From Kibdelosporangium persicum (GTDB lineage: Bacteria; Actinomycetota; Actinomycetes; Mycobacteriales; Pseudonocardiaceae): DNA of 64,000 nt. Both the position numbers and the translations under genes were made by a program. The notes below the pieces were generated by a model that saw only the letters and a program-made list of their open reading frames with translations, did not search any database and had not been told where the DNA came from. This document shows positions 62,028 to 64,000 of the stretch, piece after piece; the first letter of the stretch is position 1, and every line of letters starts with the position of its first letter. The stretch is taken from positions 248,001 to 312,000 of the forward strand of contig NZ_JAAATY010000007.1 in the NCBI RefSeq assembly GCF_013280595.1, read 5' to 3'.

Positions 62028-62966
62028 ATGGACACAACAGGTGCACCCGACGGGCAGCGGCGGGCCGACAGCGAGGACCACGCCACCGTCGACGCGACGG
62101 AGACGTTCGTCGTACACCGCAATCTGCTGTTCACCGTCGCCTACGAGATGCTCGGATCAGCGGCCGACGCCGAAGACGTCCTGCAGGAAACGTGGCTGCG
62201 ATGGGTGAAGGTCGACGTAGCCAAAGTGAGCGACCCGCGCGCCTACCTGGTGCGGATCACGACCCGACAGTCGCTCAACCGGCTGCGCTCGATGAAACGC
62301 CGCAGGGAAGCATATGTGGGCTCCTGGCTACCGGAGCCACTGCGCACCGCACCGGATGCGTCCGCCGACATCGAACTCGCCGAAAGCGTGTCGATGGCGC
62401 TGATGCTCGTCCTCGAGACACTAAGCCCGACCGAGCGGGCGGTGTTCGTGCTGCGCGAAGCATTCGGAATCGGCTATGACGACATCGCGGCCGCGGTCGA
62501 CAAGACCCCCGCCGCCGTGCACCAGATCGCCCGTCGTGCCCGCCGCCACGTCGAAGCCCGCCGGCCGCGCCGTGCGGTCACCGCACGGCAGGCCCAGGCG
62601 GCTCTCGAAGCTTTTCAGCGGGCGCTCGAGACCCGGGACCTGCAGGGCCTGCTCGACGTGCTCGCCCCCGACGTTGTCGCGATCAGCGACGGCGGCGGTA
62701 TCAAACAGACCACCCCGCGTCCGATTGTCGGCGCCGACAAGGTGGCCCGGTTCATCGTCGGCGGACTCACCAGGAACGACGTGTTGCTCACTGTCGAGCC
62801 GACCATGGTCAACGCCGGCCCGGCACTGGCATTGCATGTCGACGGTGAACCCGACGGCGTCATCGTGATGCATGTCGTGGACACCCGCATCACCGGCCTC
62901 TACTACGTCCGCAATCCGCAGAAACTGACCCACATCGAATCCGCGACCCCGCTCACCCTGCGGTGA
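62028..62966 (+). CDS. sigJ: ECF41-type sigma factor (SigJ-like)
   Basis: A 312-residue sigma factor. Region 2 has DAEDVLQETWLRWV, and region 4 has LSPTERAVFVLREAFGIGYD. A SnoaL-like C-terminal domain (ARQAQAALEAFQRALETRDL onward) replaces the usual anti-sigma protein. The two ECF41 hallmarks are present: WLPEPL in the linker and NPQKL (normally NPDKL) near the end. The extension both inhibits and is required for activity in studied members. It should switch on the oxidoreductase gene just upstream. Confidence 0.9.
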   Translation: MDTTGAPDGQRRADSEDHATVDATETFVVHRNLLFTVAYEMLGSAADAEDVLQETWLRWVKVDVAKVSDPRAYLVRITTRQSLNRLRSMKRRREAYVGSWLPEPLRTAPDASADIELAESVSMALMLVLETLSPTERAVFVLREAFGIGYDDIAAAVDKTPAAVHQIARRARRHVEARRPRRAVTARQAQAALEAFQRALETRDLQGLLDVLAPDVVAISDGGGIKQTTPRPIVGADKVARFIVGGLTRNDVLLTVEPTMVNAGPALALHVDGEPDGVIVMHVVDTRITGLYYVRNPQKLTHIESATPLTLR

Positions 62967-63001
62967 ACACCGGTCACGGCCCAACTGTTCAAGGAGTAGA
63001 C

Positions 63002-64000
63002 ATGACCCCGCGAGCACCGCTCGCCACCGACACCCCTCCGTCACGATGGTCGACGGTGGCCGGCGTCGTCGTCCTGCTCACGGCGATCACGGGCATGTTG
63101 CTCATCGCGTTCGCCTGGCCGTCAGTGCGGTCGTCGGTGCACGATGTGCCAATCGCTGTCGCTGGACCGGCCAGCGCGGCCGCACAGATCCGCACCGCGC
63201 TCGATCAACGTCTGCCGGGCGGCTTCGAGATCACCGAAGTCGCCGACACCGATGCCGCTGAACAACTTATCCGCGACCGGCAGGTGTACGGGGCGATCGA
63301 CCTCAGCTCCGGCCCCCCGCAAGTCATCGTCGCCTCAGCCGCCAGCACCGCAGTCGCCCAAACCCTGCAGACCATGGCGACCGGCCTCGGCCAGGCAGAC
63401 AAAACCGGCACACCCGTCGCCGTCCGCGACCTCGCCGCGCTGCCCGCCGACGACCCGCGCGGCGCCGGCCTGGCCGCAGGCGCACTGCCACTGGTCATGG
63501 GTGGTCTGCTGGCCGCGGTGCTGCTGACCAGACTCGTGCACGGCACCGTCCGCCGGGTCACCGGGGCACTCGCCTTCGCGACCATCGGCGGCCTGACAGT
63601 GGCAGCGATCCTGCAGTTCTGGCTCGGCTCCCTGAGCGGGTCCTACCCAGCCAACGCCGGCGCTCTCACCCTGACCATCGCGGCCACATCCCTGACCGTC
63701 CTCGGGCTGGAATCCCTGCTCGGATACGCCGGAATCGGGATCGGCGCCGTGGTCATAATGCTCATCGGCAACCCACTCTCGGGCACGGCGACCGCACCCG
63801 AGATGCTGCCCGGCTGGTCCGGCACGCTCGGCCAACTACTACCCCCCGGAGCAGGCGGCCAGGTGCTGCGATCGACCGCCTTCTTCGACGGCCGCGGCAC
63901 CACCCACGCCGTCACCATCCTGATCGCCTGGATCGCGCTCGGTGCAGTGCTCTGCCTCGTCGGCGGCCTCCGCGCACGCCGTGCCGCCAACGCCGCAGCC
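63002..64000 (+). CDS. Membrane protein, ABC-2/YhgE-like, cut by window end
   Basis: The frame is open to the right edge, so the C-terminus is missing. An N-terminal membrane helix (WSTVAGVVVLLTAITGMLLI) is followed by a soluble domain of about 130 residues, then at least five hydrophobic helices from about residue 160. This is the layout of ABC-2 type permease or YhgE/Pip-like proteins. AAGGAG precedes the ATG, 35 bases after the sigma gene, so it may belong to the same operon. Confidence 0.7.
   Translation, partial: MTPRAPLATDTPPSRWSTVAGVVVLLTAITGMLLIAFAWPSVRSSVHDVPIAVAGPASAAAQIRTALDQRLPGGFEITEVADTDAAEQLIRDRQVYGAIDLSSGPPQVIVASAASTAVAQTLQTMATGLGQADKTGTPVAVRDLAALPADDPRGAGLAAGALPLVMGGLLAAVLLTRLVHGTVRRVTGALAFATIGGLTVAAILQFWLGSLSGSYPANAGALTLTIAATSLTVLGLESLLGYAGIGIGAVVIMLIGNPLSGTATAPEMLPGWSGTLGQLLPPGAGGQVLRSTAFFDGRGTTHAVTILIAWIALGAVLCLVGGLRARRAANAAA

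Noticed and set aside
1-64000. CRISPR array
   Set aside because: No regularly spaced repeat series was seen anywhere in the window.

Overview
The window is high-GC DNA from an actinobacterium. The gene families point to the Pseudonocardiales or a relative: XRE regulators with DUF5753 tails, a DUF3558 lipoprotein, an EspG fragment, GAF-ANTAR and STAS remnants, an ECF41 sigma factor, GTTCACC-type PHO boxes, and common GTG/TTG starts with short overlaps between genes. The species cannot be named from the sequence alone. No rRNA gene, complete tRNA gene or CRISPR array was seen.

Layout. (1) 0-6.6 kb: accessory regulators and small genes. They include the end of a TPR regulator, a DUF5753 regulator with a DUF3558 lipoprotein, and a coupled set of a small protein, a TSUP exporter, an XRE regulator and a Nudix-fold protein that lacks the catalytic glutamates. 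(2) 6.7-14.3 kb: a tightly packed minus-strand operon of radical SAM protein, DnaQ-fold exonuclease, P-loop kinase-like protein, aldo/keto reductase and three small proteins. It diverges from a large XRE regulator followed by an asparaginase and a PCC/DUF296 protein. This is the best candidate here for an undescribed system. (3) 15.5-35.3 kb: a large arsenic and phosphate island. It has an ArsR-ArsN fusion, flavin monooxygenases, an MFS exporter, four arsenate reductase domains, seven ArsR domains, pstSCAB with an unusual response regulator, the phosphatase PhoX, the ACR3 arsenite pump and the ArsM methyltransferase. PHO boxes lie before pstS and phoX and, unexpectedly, before the arsR-arsR-acr3-arsO operon. 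(4) 35.3-55.6 kb: large defence-type NTPases (NACHT-LRR, OLD nuclease, YobI-like, membrane NACHT) separated by gene remains. (5) 55.8-60.7 kb: a scarred junction with a tRNA 3' end, a broken integrase, an IS3 fragment and several truncated genes around an intact MDR/MerR pair. (6) 60.8-64 kb: an ECF41 sigma factor with its oxidoreductase and a membrane protein that runs off the window.

How the genes could work together. In the arsenic island the Pst transporter and PhoX would supply phosphate while limiting arsenate entry. The ArsC proteins reduce arsenate, Acr3 exports arsenite, ArsM methylates it, and ArsN, the monooxygenases and the MFS protein probably deal with organic arsenicals. The ArsR proteins would sense trivalent arsenic, and the PHO boxes tie part of the island to phosphate status. 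Functional statements rest on family recognition and motifs read directly in the translations. No database search was run.
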